Positions 44,210-54,395 are shown, numbered from the stretch's first letter. The stretch: 64,000 nucleotides of DNA from Variovorax davisae (GCF_030316845.1 NZ_JASZYS010000015.1:62001-126000), one strand, 5' to 3'. The notes: generated by a model from the sequence alone, not told the origin. A program made the numbers and translations.

Positions 44210-45850
44210 TCAACGGTGGGCCAGCGCGGCGTGGGCAGCCGCCGAGAGCGATGCCGGCGTCGGGTCATTCAGCAGCGCGGCGCGGTAGGCGTCCGGACGC
44301 ACCAGGCACAGGCTGCCGGGCGTGGCGCTGCCGAGGTGGCGCGCCAGTGCCTCGTCGGGCTGCAGCGTGGCCAGGCCGCTGTCGCCGCCCACCGCGACCA
44401 GCCGCAGCGGCAGCGAGGCCGCGACATCGGCCATGGCCTCGGCCTGCGTGCGCGTCGGCGCGAACCACAAGCCCAGGCAGTGGGTGCCGTCGGCCAGCAG
44501 GTCCATCAGCGTGGTCGGCGTGCCGTCGCGCTGGCGCAGCGGCAGGTTCTGCACGCTTCGCCCGCCCTCCGGCAGATGAGGCGCCGCAGGGTAGTCGTTG
44601 GCGACCGACATGCGGCCGGTGTTCACCAGGGCGCGCGCGAAGGCATGGCGCGACGCCAGCGCGACCACGGCGCGGCGCAGCCGGTGCTCGGCCGGCGTCC
44701 GCGGTGCCAGGAAACGCGCCGAGCGGCTGGTGACGCGGAGGTTCTCGGCCGCGGCCGGGCGGCGTTCGGCGTCGTAGGTGTCGAGCAGCGCATCGCCGGC
44801 CTGGCCCTGCGTGACCAGCGCCAGCTTCCATCCGAGGTTGGCCGCGTCCTGGATGCCGCTGTTGCCGCCGCGGGCGCCGAACGGGCTCACGACATGGGCC
44901 GCATCGCCGATGAACAGGATGCGCCCGTGGCGGAAGCGGTCGAGCAGGTGGTCGCGGTAGCCGTACGGCCCGATCCAGACGAACTCGAACGCCACGCCGG
45001 GGCCGAGCTGCTCGCGCAGCCGCGCGCCGGCCACTTCGGGCCGGCTGATGTGGGCCGTGTCGCAGTCTTCGGGCATCTGGTAGTCGATGCGCCAGACGCC
45101 GTCGCCCATCAGGTGCTGCCACACCGCGCGTCCCTCGTTGAAGGGCGCATCGACCCAGGTCCAGCGCTCGGTCGGCAGCGGCTTCTCGAAGCGGACGTCG
45201 CTGATGCACCAGCGGTCGGTGCTGCGCGAGGGGTGGGCGTCGACGCCGAGCTGGGTGCGGATCGGGCTGTGGGCGCCGGTGGCGTCGATCAGGTGGTCGG
45301 CCTCGATCGCGTAGCTGCCGGCGGGCGTTTCGACTTCCACGCGCACGCCATCGGCGAACGGCACCACCTGGGTTACCCGGTTCTTCCAGCGCAGGTCGGT
45401 CAGGCCCAGTTCGAGGATGCGCTCGACCAGGAACCACTCGATGTAGAACTGCTGCAGGTTGATGAAGGGCGGCTGCACCGAGACGCTGTCGGCCTTCAGG
45501 TTGAAGTTGTAGACCTCCTGCCGGTCCGAGAAGGTGCGCCCGAACGACCAGGTGATGCCCTTCTGCGCGACCCGCTCGTAGATGCCGAGCCGGGCGAAGA
45601 TCTCCAGGCTCTTCTGCGCATGGCAGATGCCGCGCGACGAGGCGCCGCGCACGCCGACCGTGTCGTCCTCGTCGAGCAGCACGGCGCGCACGCCGCGGCG
45701 CGCGAGGTCGCAGGCCAAGGTGAGTCCCGCCGGGCCGGCGCCGACGATCACGATCGGGTGGCGCAGCACGCGGTCGGCGCCGAGTTCGGGCGGCGGCACG
45801 AAGGGCCAGCTCGGCAGTTCGTATTCGGGGGCGAACTTGTAGCTTTCCAT
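44210..45850 (-). CDS. FAD-dependent aromatic hydroxylase-like monooxygenase
   Basis: A 546-residue class A flavoprotein monooxygenase of the MhpA/PheA-TfdB type. The FAD GxGxxG motif is VIVGAGPAGLTLACDLARRG (about residues 34-53); the DG-type motif region is DHLIDATGAHSPIRTQLG (about 180-197); and the GD motif is ILFIGDAAHVVSPFGARGGNSGIQDAANLGWKL (about 320-352). The C-terminus is thioredoxin-like. It likely hydroxylates an aromatic or N-heteroaromatic acid using NAD(P)H. ATG 45850 is used; a GTG at 45862 overlapping the hydrolase stop is possible. The downstream partner genes for ring opening are the VOC and hydrolase genes upstream in the operon. Confidence 0.87.
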   Translation of the reverse strand: MESYKFAPEYELPSWPFVPPPELGADRVLRHPIVIVGAGPAGLTLACDLARRGVRAVLLDEDDTVGVRGASSRGICHAQKSLEIFARLGIYERVAQKGITWSFGRTFSDRQEVYNFNLKADSVSVQPPFINLQQFYIEWFLVERILELGLTDLRWKNRVTQVVPFADGVRVEVETPAGSYAIEADHLIDATGAHSPIRTQLGVDAHPSRSTDRWCISDVRFEKPLPTERWTWVDAPFNEGRAVWQHLMGDGVWRIDYQMPEDCDTAHISRPEVAGARLREQLGPGVAFEFVWIGPYGYRDHLLDRFRHGRILFIGDAAHVVSPFGARGGNSGIQDAANLGWKLALVTQGQAGDALLDTYDAERRPAAAENLRVTSRSARFLAPRTPAEHRLRRAVVALASRHAFARALVNTGRMSVANDYPAAPHLPEGGRSVQNLPLRQRDGTPTTLMDLLADGTHCLGLWFAPTRTQAEAMADVAASLPLRLVAVGGDSGLATLQPDEALARHLGSATPGSLCLVRPDAYRAALLNDPTPASLSAAAHAALAHR

Positions 45851-45858
45851 GGCGATGC

Positions 45859-46980
45859 TCACAGCGCGTGCGCCCATTCGGCCACCGCATCGGCCGCCTG
45901 CTGCACCAGCTGCGGCTGGCCGGCCAGGTAGTGGTTGCCGGCGACGATGTCGACGTTGCGGATGCGCGCGCCGCCGGCGGCCAGCCAGGCCTCGCGGGTG
46001 CTCGGAAAGGTCGACTGGTCGCCGGTGTAGGTCAGCAGCAGCTTGGGGCAGGTGGTGCGCGCCAGGTTCGACGGGCCGTCGGCCTGCGAGCGCGACGACC
46101 ACTGCGACAGGAAGGCGGTCAGCGAGGTGGTGCGGCCCATCGCATTGGCCGCGTAGTTGACCTGCCGCGCATCGCCCCAGACGCTCCCGGGCGCGCGGTC
46201 GTTGGCGTCGATCGACAGGTCGACGCAACGCGGATCGGCATGCGTGCGGTAGATGATGAAGGCCTGGTCGCGCGGCGCGCCCGGGGTGCTGCGCAGCTGG
46301 CGCAGGCGCTCCAGCGCCCAGTGCTCGATGCGCGCGAGCCGCGCCTGCTGGGCGGCGCCGAAGCGGGCCAGGAACCCGGTGTCGTACGGCAGCGCGTGGC
46401 GGGGGTCGTACATGTCGAGTTCGGGCGCTACCGACAGCGGGTCGTGCTCGTCGGTGACCGAGGGGTCGATCCAGTCGCGCATCAGCTTCGAGCGGCCCTG
46501 GTGCGCCGCGCACAGCGCGATGCCGTCCACCGGCGGCAAGTCGTCCCGGTGCAGGTGGGTCGGGTCGCCGTCGGCGAAGTGGTGGGCCGTGAGCCGCTCG
46601 GCCTGCGCCTGGTAGAAGCTGGCCAGCGCGGCACCGCCGGAGTTGCCGATCAACACCACCTTCTCGTAGCCGGCCGCGCGCAGGAATTGCACGCCGGCGC
46701 CCAGATCCTGGATCGCGCGCTCCATCAGCAGCACCGTGTCGTTGCCCACGTAGCGCGAGTTGAGGCCCATGCAGCAGAGGCCGCGCGCGGCCAGCGGGCC
46801 GATCAGGTAGTGGCCCATGAAGTTGCTGGTCGGGTGCATCACGATGGCCGCCAGCTTCTTAGGGCCGGCGGGCGCCTGGTAGGCGCCATAGATGCGCGGG
46901 CGCAGCATCTGCAGGCCCGACTGGCTTTCGAGCGAGGCGCCCGGCTTGACGTCGATGACGGCGAGTTGCAGTTCAGGCAT
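45859..46980 (-). CDS. Alpha/beta hydrolase
   Basis: A 373-residue hydrolase. The nucleophile elbow is VVLIGNSGGAAL (GNSGG, about residue 110), and the C-terminal catalytic His is in IVAGNHYLAGQPQLV (about 351). The likely acid lies in LLTYTGDQSTFP (about 325). It is longer than a typical MhpC-type ring-fission hydrolase, with a cap of about 150 residues in the middle. It overlaps the VOC gene by 8 bases. Its role in the cluster is probably cleavage of a ring-opened or ester product; the substrate is not known. Confidence 0.82.
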   Translation of the reverse strand: MPELQLAVIDVKPGASLESQSGLQMLRPRIYGAYQAPAGPKKLAAIVMHPTSNFMGHYLIGPLAARGLCCMGLNSRYVGNDTVLLMERAIQDLGAGVQFLRAAGYEKVVLIGNSGGAALASFYQAQAERLTAHHFADGDPTHLHRDDLPPVDGIALCAAHQGRSKLMRDWIDPSVTDEHDPLSVAPELDMYDPRHALPYDTGFLARFGAAQQARLARIEHWALERLRQLRSTPGAPRDQAFIIYRTHADPRCVDLSIDANDRAPGSVWGDARQVNYAANAMGRTTSLTAFLSQWSSRSQADGPSNLARTTCPKLLLTYTGDQSTFPSTREAWLAAGGARIRNVDIVAGNHYLAGQPQLVQQAADAVAEWAHAL

Positions 46981-47518
46981 GGGCCGCACGCTCCGCCTTC
47001 AGGCTGGCCTTGCGCGCGGTCCAGGCATCCAGGTCGGCGCGCGCTTGCAGCGCATGGGCGTCCATCTCGGCCTGCGGCACGGTCGGCGTCGTCAGCTCGA
47101 CGCGGATGCCGTTCGGATCGAAGAAATAGATCGATTCGATGATGTGGTGGTCGGTCGGGCCCAGCACCTCGATGCCGGCCGCTTCGAGCCGGGCCTGGGC
47201 CACGCGCAGCTCGGCCTGCGAATCGACGCGCAGCGCGATGTGGTTGACCCAGGCCGGGGTGTTCGGCGACGGCAGCGCGGCGATGTCGTCGCCGAGGTCG
47301 AAGAAGGCGATGTACGAGCCGTCGCGCATCCGGAAGAAGATGTGGACGTAGGGGCAGTACTCGCCGGTGCTCGGCACGTGGTCGCTCTGGATCACGTGCA
47401 CCAGCGGCAGGCCCAGCAGGTCCTCGTAGAAGCGGCGCGTCTCCTCGCTGTCGCGGCAGCGCCAGGCGAAGTGGTGCAGGCCGCGCACGGGCACGGGCGG
47501 GGGTGTGGGGTGGGCCAT
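46973..47518 (-). CDS. VOC-family (glyoxalase/extradiol dioxygenase-like) protein
   Basis: A 181-residue vicinal-oxygen-chelate protein, first gene of the minus-strand cluster. RGLHHFAWRCRDSEETRRFYEDLLGLPLVH (about residues 13-42) and NHIALRVDSQAEL with FFDPNGIRVELTTP (about 150-163) give the paired beta-alpha-beta-beta-beta modules; metal ligands would be His in LHHFA, His in VNHIAL and Glu in RVELT. ATG 47518 is chosen since the extra codons upstream cross the hairpin region. It could be a ring-cleaving dioxygenase acting with the FAD hydroxylase and hydrolase. Confidence 0.82.
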   Translation of the reverse strand: MAHPTPPPVPVRGLHHFAWRCRDSEETRRFYEDLLGLPLVHVIQSDHVPSTGEYCPYVHIFFRMRDGSYIAFFDLGDDIAALPSPNTPAWVNHIALRVDSQAELRVAQARLEAAGIEVLGPTDHHIIESIYFFDPNGIRVELTTPTVPQAEMDAHALQARADLDAWTARKASLKAERAAHA

Positions 47519-47543
47519 GGTCCGTCTCTCTCCAGTCAGTTGA

Positions 47544-47584
47544 GGACAGAGCAAAAAACCGCTGCGCAGTTTTTGGGTCTGTCC
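47544..47584. repeat. Long imperfect inverted repeat (41-base hairpin)
   Basis: The arms GGACAGAGCAAAAAAC (47544-47559) and GTTTTTGGGTCTGTCC (47569-47584) pair at 14 of 16 positions around a 9-base loop. It lies in the divergent gap between the VOC and LysR genes. It may be a REP-like dispersed element or an attenuator-like structure. Confidence 0.55.
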
Positions 47585-47629
47585 CGCCAGGTCTCAGGCT
47601 GCCCATTGGACCGCTGCTTTTCTTATGAT

Positions 47630-47655
47630 TCAATCGATATAAATTCATCGATTGA
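47630..47655. promoter_or_regulatory. LysR-type operator candidate
   Basis: TCAATCGAT (47630-47638) and ATCGATTGA (47647-47655) are perfect 9-base inverted arms around ATAAATTC. It lies 12 bases before the LysR start in the divergent intergenic region, as expected for an autoregulating LysR regulator that also controls the opposite operon. Confidence 0.6.
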
Positions 47656-47667
47656 TGAACTGAGGCC

Positions 47668-48579
47668 ATGAATCTGACCTTGCGCCAATTGCGCGCCTTC
47701 GCCGCCGTCGCCGAGACCGGCAGCTTCACCGCGGCCGCCGCCACCCTGCACCTGACCCAGTCGGCGCTCAGCGTGCTGGTGCGCGAGCTCGAACGCGAAA
47801 TGGGGGTGCAGCTGTTCGACCGCCATACGCGGCGGGTGCTGCTGTCCGAAGCCGGGCGCGAATTCCAGCCCTCGGTCCAGCGCCTGCTGGCCGACCTGGC
47901 GGGCGCGGTGGCCGGCGTCACCGACCTGCGCGACAAGAAGAAGGGCGTGCTGCGGCTGGCGGCGCCGCAGCTGATGGCCTGCACGCTGATGCCGCGCGTG
48001 ATCGCGGCCTACCGCGAGCGGCACCCCGACGTCGACGTCCGGCTGGCCGACACCCTGCCCGAGCACCTGCTCGACGGCCTGCTGTCGGGCGAGGTCGAGC
48101 TGGCGGTCGGCCAGGACGTGGCGGTGGACGCCGCGCAGGTCGAGCGCCGCACGCTGTTTCGCGACCGGCACTGGTTGATCTGCCCGCCCGGCCATGCCTT
48201 CGCGCGCCGCCGCCAGGTCCGCTGGAGCGAACTCGGCCCCTACACCTTCATCGCGCCGACGCGCGATTTCCGCCAGCGGGTGCTGCCCGAGCTCGCCGCC
48301 GACGCGCGCGAGCTCGTGCTGCGCGCCACGACCCAGGAGGTGTCGTACATGACGACGGCGCTCGGCATGGTCGCGGCGGGGCTCGGGCTCACGGTGTGCC
48401 CGACCTACTCGGCCTCGCTGGTGCGGGCCCACGGGCTGCAGATGGTGCGGCTCGACCAGCCCGACTTCCACCGCGAGGTCTGCGTCTACGGGGCGGCGAA
48501 GCGCTCGCTGTCGCCGGCGGCGGCCAGCTTCGTCGAATTGCTCCAGCAGGTCGCGCGCGAGCCGGGGCTGGCGGGCTGA
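47668..48579 (+). CDS. LysR-family transcriptional regulator
   Basis: A 303-residue regulator. The N-terminal winged helix is at about residues 3-62 (LTLRQLRAFAAVAETGSFTAAAATLHLTQSALSVLVRELE) and the periplasmic-binding-like effector domain runs from about 92 to 295. It is divergent from the VOC-hydrolase-hydroxylase cluster and has an inverted-repeat operator just upstream, so it probably activates that cluster in response to its substrate. Confidence 0.92.
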   Translation: MNLTLRQLRAFAAVAETGSFTAAAATLHLTQSALSVLVRELEREMGVQLFDRHTRRVLLSEAGREFQPSVQRLLADLAGAVAGVTDLRDKKKGVLRLAAPQLMACTLMPRVIAAYRERHPDVDVRLADTLPEHLLDGLLSGEVELAVGQDVAVDAAQVERRTLFRDRHWLICPPGHAFARRRQVRWSELGPYTFIAPTRDFRQRVLPELAADARELVLRATTQEVSYMTTALGMVAAGLGLTVCPTYSASLVRAHGLQMVRLDQPDFHREVCVYGAAKRSLSPAAASFVELLQQVAREPGLAG

Positions 48580-48637
48580 AACCTACAATGGGCGCTGCCC
48601 GTCGTGGCCCCTTCCATCCGCTTTCAGATTGCCATCC

Positions 48638-49834
<1,197 letters not shown>

Positions 49835-49862
49835 ACAAAGCGCTTTCGGCGAGCTCGTAAAG

Positions 49863-49882
49863 TGTATACAGTACGGAATACA
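49863..49882. promoter_or_regulatory. Possible pyk promoter/operator
   Basis: TGTATACA (49863-49870) is a perfect 8-base palindrome containing TATACA as a possible -10 box, and ATACA recurs at 49878-49882, giving TGTAT/ATACA inverted arms. It lies in the 62-base gap between pgk and pyk. No matching -35 was found. Confidence 0.3.
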
Positions 49883-49896
49883 AACAGGAGACAACG

Positions 49897-51345
49897 ATGA
49901 GCACGCCCCGCCTGCCCCGCCACGCCACCAAGATCGTCGCCACCCTCGGCCCCGCCTCGAACACGCTCGAGCTGCTCGAGCAGATGATCCACTACAAGGT
50001 CAGCGTGGTGCGGCTCAACTTCAGCCACGGCACGGCGCAGGACCACATCAACCGGGCCGCGATGGTGCGGGAGGCGGCCCGGCGCAGCGGCCGCGAGGTG
50101 GCGATCATGGCCGACCTGCAGGGCCCGAAGATCCGGGTCGGCAAGTTCGCCGAAGGCAAGGTCTGGCTCGAGCCGGGCGCCAAGTTCATTCTCGACGCCT
50201 CGCGCACCGAGCCGGGCGACGTCGACGCCGTCGGCCTCGACTACAAGGACCTGCCGCGCGACGTCAAGCCGGGCGACAGCCTGCTGCTGAACGACGGCCT
50301 GATCGTGCTGACGGTCGACGCGGTCAAGGGCGACGCGGTCCACACCACGGTGCGCCTGGGCGGCGAGCTGTCCAACAACAAGGGCATCAACAAGCAGGGC
50401 GGCGGGCTCACCGCGCCGGCGCTGACTGCCAAGGACATGGAGGACATCAAGACCGCGATGAGCTTCCAGGCCGACTACGTGGCGGTGAGCTTCCCCAAGA
50501 ACGCGACCGACATGGAGATGGCGCGCCAGCTGTGCAACGTGGCGGCGGCCGAATTCGGCCACAAGCCCGGCATGATCGCCAAGATCGAGCGCGCCGAGGC
50601 GATTCCCAAGCTCGAGGAGATCCTGCGCGCCAGCGACGGCATCATGGTGGCCCGCGGCGATCTCGCGGTCGAGGTCGGCAACGCCGCGGTGCCGGCGCTG
50701 CAGAAGAAGATGATCCGCATGGCGCGCGAGATGGACCGGGTGGTCATCACCGCGACCCAGATGATGGAGTCGATGATCACCAACCCGGTGCCCACGCGGG
50801 CCGAGGTCAGCGACGTCGCCAACGCGGTGCTCGACGGCACCGACGCCGTGATGCTCTCGGCCGAGACCGCCTCGGGCCGCTACCCGCTCGAGACGGTGCA
50901 GGAGATGAGCAAGATCTGCGAGGCCGCCGAGGCCGCCGAAGACCTCCAGCTCGACGCCGATTTCAGCGGCAAGAGCTACAGCCGGATCGACCAGTCGATC
51001 GCGATGGGCGCGCTGTTCACCGCCCACCACCTGGGCGCCAAGGCGATCGTGGCGCTGACCGAATCGGGCTCGACGCCGTTGTGGATGAGCCGCCACCGGG
51101 CCCACATCCCGATGTACGCCCTGACCTCGCGGCTGGCGACCCAGCGCAAGATGGCGCTCTACCGCAACGTGCGGCCGCTGCTGATGGATTCGGAGAGCGA
51201 CCGCGACACGGCGCTGGAGCAGGCCGAGGCGCACCTGAAGAAACGCGGCATCGTGCAGACCGGGGACGTCTATGCGATCACCTGCGGCGAGCCGATGGGG
51301 GCGCCGGGGGGTACCAACATGCTGAAAATCTGTCGCGTCGGCTAG
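49897..51345 (+). CDS. pyk: Pyruvate kinase
   Basis: A 482-residue enzyme making pyruvate and ATP from phosphoenolpyruvate. TKIVATLGPAS at about residues 9-19, VRLNFSHG (about 38), MADLQGPKIRVG (about 70), the active-site MIAKIERAEAI (about 227), VMVARGDLAVEVG-type block and ATQMMESMITNPVPTRAE (about 287-304) are intact. AACAGGAGACAACG precedes the ATG. It is between pgk and fba, a lower-glycolysis cluster. Confidence 0.97.
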   Translation: MSTPRLPRHATKIVATLGPASNTLELLEQMIHYKVSVVRLNFSHGTAQDHINRAAMVREAARRSGREVAIMADLQGPKIRVGKFAEGKVWLEPGAKFILDASRTEPGDVDAVGLDYKDLPRDVKPGDSLLLNDGLIVLTVDAVKGDAVHTTVRLGGELSNNKGINKQGGGLTAPALTAKDMEDIKTAMSFQADYVAVSFPKNATDMEMARQLCNVAAAEFGHKPGMIAKIERAEAIPKLEEILRASDGIMVARGDLAVEVGNAAVPALQKKMIRMAREMDRVVITATQMMESMITNPVPTRAEVSDVANAVLDGTDAVMLSAETASGRYPLETVQEMSKICEAAEAAEDLQLDADFSGKSYSRIDQSIAMGALFTAHHLGAKAIVALTESGSTPLWMSRHRAHIPMYALTSRLATQRKMALYRNVRPLLMDSESDRDTALEQAEAHLKKRGIVQTGDVYAITCGEPMGAPGGTNMLKICRVG

Positions 51346-51449
51346 CCGACGCAGGGTCGTCAGGGCCATCGGAGCCGTCCTACAGGGGCCCTCGGTAGAA
51401 TCCCGGGAGTTCTTTTGTCTTCATCCCTAGATTCCCGCGAGGTATTTCC

Positions 51450-52514
51450 ATGGCACTCGTCTCGATGCGCGAACTGCTCGACCATGCCGCCGCCAACGGC
51501 TACGGCATTCCGGCTTTCAACGTCAACAACCTCGAACAGGTGCAGGCCGTGATGGAGGCCGCCAAGGAAGTCGGCGCCCCCGTCATCCTGCAAGCCAGCG
51601 CCGGCGCCCGCAAGTACGCGGGCGAAGCCTTCATCAAGCACCTGATCCAGGCCGCCATCGAAGCCTATCCCACGGTGCCGCTGGTGATGCACCAGGACCA
51701 CGGCCAGAGCCCCGACGTCTGCCGCGGCGCGATCGACCTCGGCTTCAGCTCGGTCATGATGGACGGCTCGCTCGAAGGCGACGGCAAGACCATCGCCAGC
51801 TACGACTACAACGTCGACGTCACCCGCAAGGTGGCCGACATGGCGCACAAGGTCGGCGTCACGGTCGAGGGCGAACTGGGCTGCCTGGGCTCGCTCGAGA
51901 CCATGAAGGGCGACAAGGAAGACGGCCACGGCACCGACGACACCATGACCCGCGAGCAGCTGCTGACCGACCCGGAGCAGGCCGCCGATTTCGTCAAGCG
52001 CACCCAGATCGACGCCCTGGCGATCGCCATCGGCACCAGCCACGGCGCCTACAAGTTCACCCGCGAGCCCACCGGCGACATCCTGGCGATCGACCGCATC
52101 AAGGAAATCCACCGCCGCATCCCGAACACCCACCTGGTGATGCACGGCTCGTCGAGCGTGCCGCAGGAGCTGCTGGCCATCATCCGCCAGTACGGCGGCA
52201 ACATGAAGGAAACCTACGGCGTGCCGGTCAAGGAAATCCAGGAAGCCATCAAGCACGGCGTGCGCAAGATCAACATCGACACCGACATCCGCCTGGCGAT
52301 GACCGGCGCGGTGCGCAAGTTCCTGGCCGAGAACCCCGAGAAGTTCGACGCCCGCGAATGGCTCAAGCCGGCGCGCGAAGCCGCCCGCCTGATCTGCAAG
52401 CAGCGCTACCTCGAGTTCGGCTGCGAAGGCCAGGGCCCGAAGATCAAGGGCGACACCCTGCAAGTGGTCGCCGCCAAGTACGCCAAGGGCGAACTCGCGC
52501 AACAGGTGGTCTGA
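51450..52514 (+). CDS. fba: Fructose-bisphosphate aldolase, class II (CbbA type)
   Basis: A 354-residue zinc-dependent aldolase. VMHQDHGQSPD (about residues 78-88) holds catalytic Asp and zinc His; VEGELGCLGSLE (about 140) holds a zinc Glu region; LVMHGSSSVP and KINIDTDIRLA (about 275) bind the substrate phosphate. It is followed by a strong terminator, so transcription of the glycolytic group ends here. Confidence 0.97.
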   Translation: MALVSMRELLDHAAANGYGIPAFNVNNLEQVQAVMEAAKEVGAPVILQASAGARKYAGEAFIKHLIQAAIEAYPTVPLVMHQDHGQSPDVCRGAIDLGFSSVMMDGSLEGDGKTIASYDYNVDVTRKVADMAHKVGVTVEGELGCLGSLETMKGDKEDGHGTDDTMTREQLLTDPEQAADFVKRTQIDALAIAIGTSHGAYKFTREPTGDILAIDRIKEIHRRIPNTHLVMHGSSSVPQELLAIIRQYGGNMKETYGVPVKEIQEAIKHGVRKINIDTDIRLAMTGAVRKFLAENPEKFDAREWLKPAREAARLICKQRYLEFGCEGQGPKIKGDTLQVVAAKYAKGELAQQVV

Positions 52515-52531
52515 CCCCGCGCTGGCGCCTG

Positions 52532-52557
52532 AAAGCCACCTTCGCGGTGGCTTTTTT
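52532..52557 (+). terminator. Rho-independent terminator after fba
   Basis: A perfect 9-bp stem AAAGCCACC (52532-52540) / GGTGGCTTT (52546-52554) with a TTCGC loop is followed by further T residues to 52557. Confidence 0.9.
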
Positions 52558-52619
52558 CTGCGCCGGCCGCTGCGCGCGCACAATCTCCGGCGTCACCCGC
52601 CCGCTTCATCCATTTCGCC

Positions 52620-53525
52620 ATGACCACCGTCCATACCTCCTCCATCCAAAGCCTTCCGCTGCTGGCGCGCGGCAAGGTGCGCGACAACTATGCGGTCGGC
52701 AGCGACCGCATCCTGATGGTCGCGAGCGACCGCCTGTCGGCCTTCGACGTGATCATGGGCGAGCCCATTCCGGGCAAGGGCGTGATCCTGACGCAGATGG
52801 CGCTGTGGTGGTTCGACCGGCTCGGCCACCTGTGCCCGAACCATCTCACCGGCGACGCGCCCGAAAGCGTCGTCACGCCCGAGGAGGTCGCCCAGGTCGA
52901 GGGCCGCTCGATGCTGGTCAAGCGCCTGACGCCGATCCCGGTCGAGGCGGTGGTGCGCGGCTACCTGGCGGGCAGCGGCTGGAAGGAATACCAGGACAAC
53001 CGCGCGGTCTGCGGCGTGCCCCTGCCCGAGGGGCTGACCAACGCCAGCAAGCTGCCGCGGCCGATCTTCACGCCCGCTGCCAAGGCGGCGGCCGGCGCCC
53101 ACGACGAGAACATCAGCTACGACAAGGTGGTCGAAGTGGTGGGCCCGAAGCTGGCTCAGCAGATCCGCGAGACCAGCATCGCGATCTACGAGACCGCGGC
53201 CGCGATCGCGCTGACCAAGGGCATGATCATCGCCGACACCAAGTTCGAGTTCGGCCTCGACGAGGCCGGCACGCTGGTGCTGATGGACGAGGTGCTGACG
53301 CCCGACAGCTCCCGCTACTGGCCGGTCGAGGGCTACGAGGCCGCGCTGGCCGCCGGCACCAACCCGCCGAGCTACGACAAGCAGTTCGTGCGCGACTGGC
53401 TGGAGGCCACGAAGATCAACGGCAAGCCCTGGGACAAGACGCCGCCGGCGCCGCGCCTGCCGGCCGAGGTGATCGAGAAGACCGCGGCGAAGTACCGCGA
53501 GGCCCTGCAGCGGCTCACCGGCTGA
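52620..53525 (+). CDS. purC: SAICAR synthase
   Basis: A 301-residue phosphoribosylaminoimidazole-succinocarboxamide synthase. LARGKVRDNYAVG (about residues 16-28), RLSAFDVIMGEPIPGKG and DTKFEFGLDEAGTLVLMDEVLTPDSSRYW (about 200-228) are diagnostic. The length of about 300 fits the longer PurC form. A dispersed repeat begins immediately after its stop, followed by the accessory block that separates it from purE. Confidence 0.97.
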   Translation: MTTVHTSSIQSLPLLARGKVRDNYAVGSDRILMVASDRLSAFDVIMGEPIPGKGVILTQMALWWFDRLGHLCPNHLTGDAPESVVTPEEVAQVEGRSMLVKRLTPIPVEAVVRGYLAGSGWKEYQDNRAVCGVPLPEGLTNASKLPRPIFTPAAKAAAGAHDENISYDKVVEVVGPKLAQQIRETSIAIYETAAAIALTKGMIIADTKFEFGLDEAGTLVLMDEVLTPDSSRYWPVEGYEAALAAGTNPPSYDKQFVRDWLEATKINGKPWDKTPPAPRLPAEVIEKTAAKYREALQRLTG

Positions 53526-53527
53526 AC

Positions 53528-53604
53528 GGGCCCCCACGCTCCCCCACTTCGTGTGGGTCGCTGCCCCGCGAGGGGGCCGCAGGCCGCCTTGGGACGGCCC
53601 GGCG
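53528..53604. repeat. Dispersed intergenic repeat, copy 3, inverted and extended
   Basis: The core CGCCTTGGGACGGCCCGGCG (53585-53604) is the reverse complement, with one base indel, of the CGCCGGGCCGCTCCCAAGGCG core of copy 1. Ahead of it are two small hairpins, CCCAC-TTCGT-GTGGG (53542-53556) and CCCC-GCGA-GGGG (53564-53575), which may also stop purC transcription. Confidence 0.65.
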
Positions 53605-53726
53605 CCGGCCCGGGCGCCCGACTGGGCCGGAATGTAAATAGATCACAAAATCCGCGGCAATACTCACCGCACGCCAGCGTCGCAGTCTTCCACACTCTTT
53701 TCATCCCCCCAGATGAGGAGAGCAGC

Positions 53727-54395
53727 ATGGAAACCGCAGCAGATTTCGAGATCACCTACCTGGAACGCTTCGGCCGCGACGTCACCGCCGCGCCGCCGGA
53801 CGCGCTGCAGCCCGGCATGCTGGCCCGGGTGCTCGACGAAATCGACCATGGCCTGCTGCTGCTGGACCTGACCGGCCGCATCCTGCATGCCAATTTCCCG
53901 GCCCGGCGCGAACTGGCCGCGGCGCGCGCGCTGCGCAGCGGCGAGGGCATGCTCTGCGCCGCCAACGCCGCTTCCCAGGCCAAGATCCGGCAGGCGCTCA
54001 AGGATGCCGAGCGCGACTGCCGCAGCATCGTCGAGCTCGAACACGGCGAGGATTTGCTGTCGGTGGCCTTCATTCCGCTGGCCGCCGTGCACGGCAGCGG
54101 CACGGTCGACACGGTGCTCGTGATGTGCAGCCGCCGCCCCGGCTGCGAGACGCTGACGATGCAGATGTTCGCCCGGGCCCGGCACCTGACGCGGGCGGAG
54201 CAGAACGTGCTGGCGCGGCTCTGCGCCGGCCATGGCGCCGAGGAGATCGCCTGCCTCGAAGGCATCCGGATGTCCACGGTGCGCACCCACATCAAGAACG
54301 TGCGGCAGAAGACCGGCAGCAGCAGCATCCGCGAGGTGGTGCACCGCGTCTCGCGGATGCCGCAGATCGTGTCGGCGCTGCGATTCGGCGAGTGA
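53727..54395 (+). CDS. LuxR-type regulator with N-terminal PAS-like domain
   Basis: A 222-residue regulator. A PAS-like region (about residues 35-145, EIDHGLLLLDLTGRILHAN) is followed by a LuxR helix-turn-helix (about 155-212, LTRAEQNVLARLCAGHGAEEIACLEGIRMSTVRTHIKNVRQKTG). ATG 53727 follows a GAGGAGAGCAGC ribosome site. It is 40 bases upstream of a Crp/Fnr gene in the same direction. The signal is unknown. It is the first gene of the block inserted between purC and purE. Confidence 0.87.
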   Translation: METAADFEITYLERFGRDVTAAPPDALQPGMLARVLDEIDHGLLLLDLTGRILHANFPARRELAAARALRSGEGMLCAANAASQAKIRQALKDAERDCRSIVELEHGEDLLSVAFIPLAAVHGSGTVDTVLVMCSRRPGCETLTMQMFARARHLTRAEQNVLARLCAGHGAEEIACLEGIRMSTVRTHIKNVRQKTGSSSIREVVHRVSRMPQIVSALRFGE

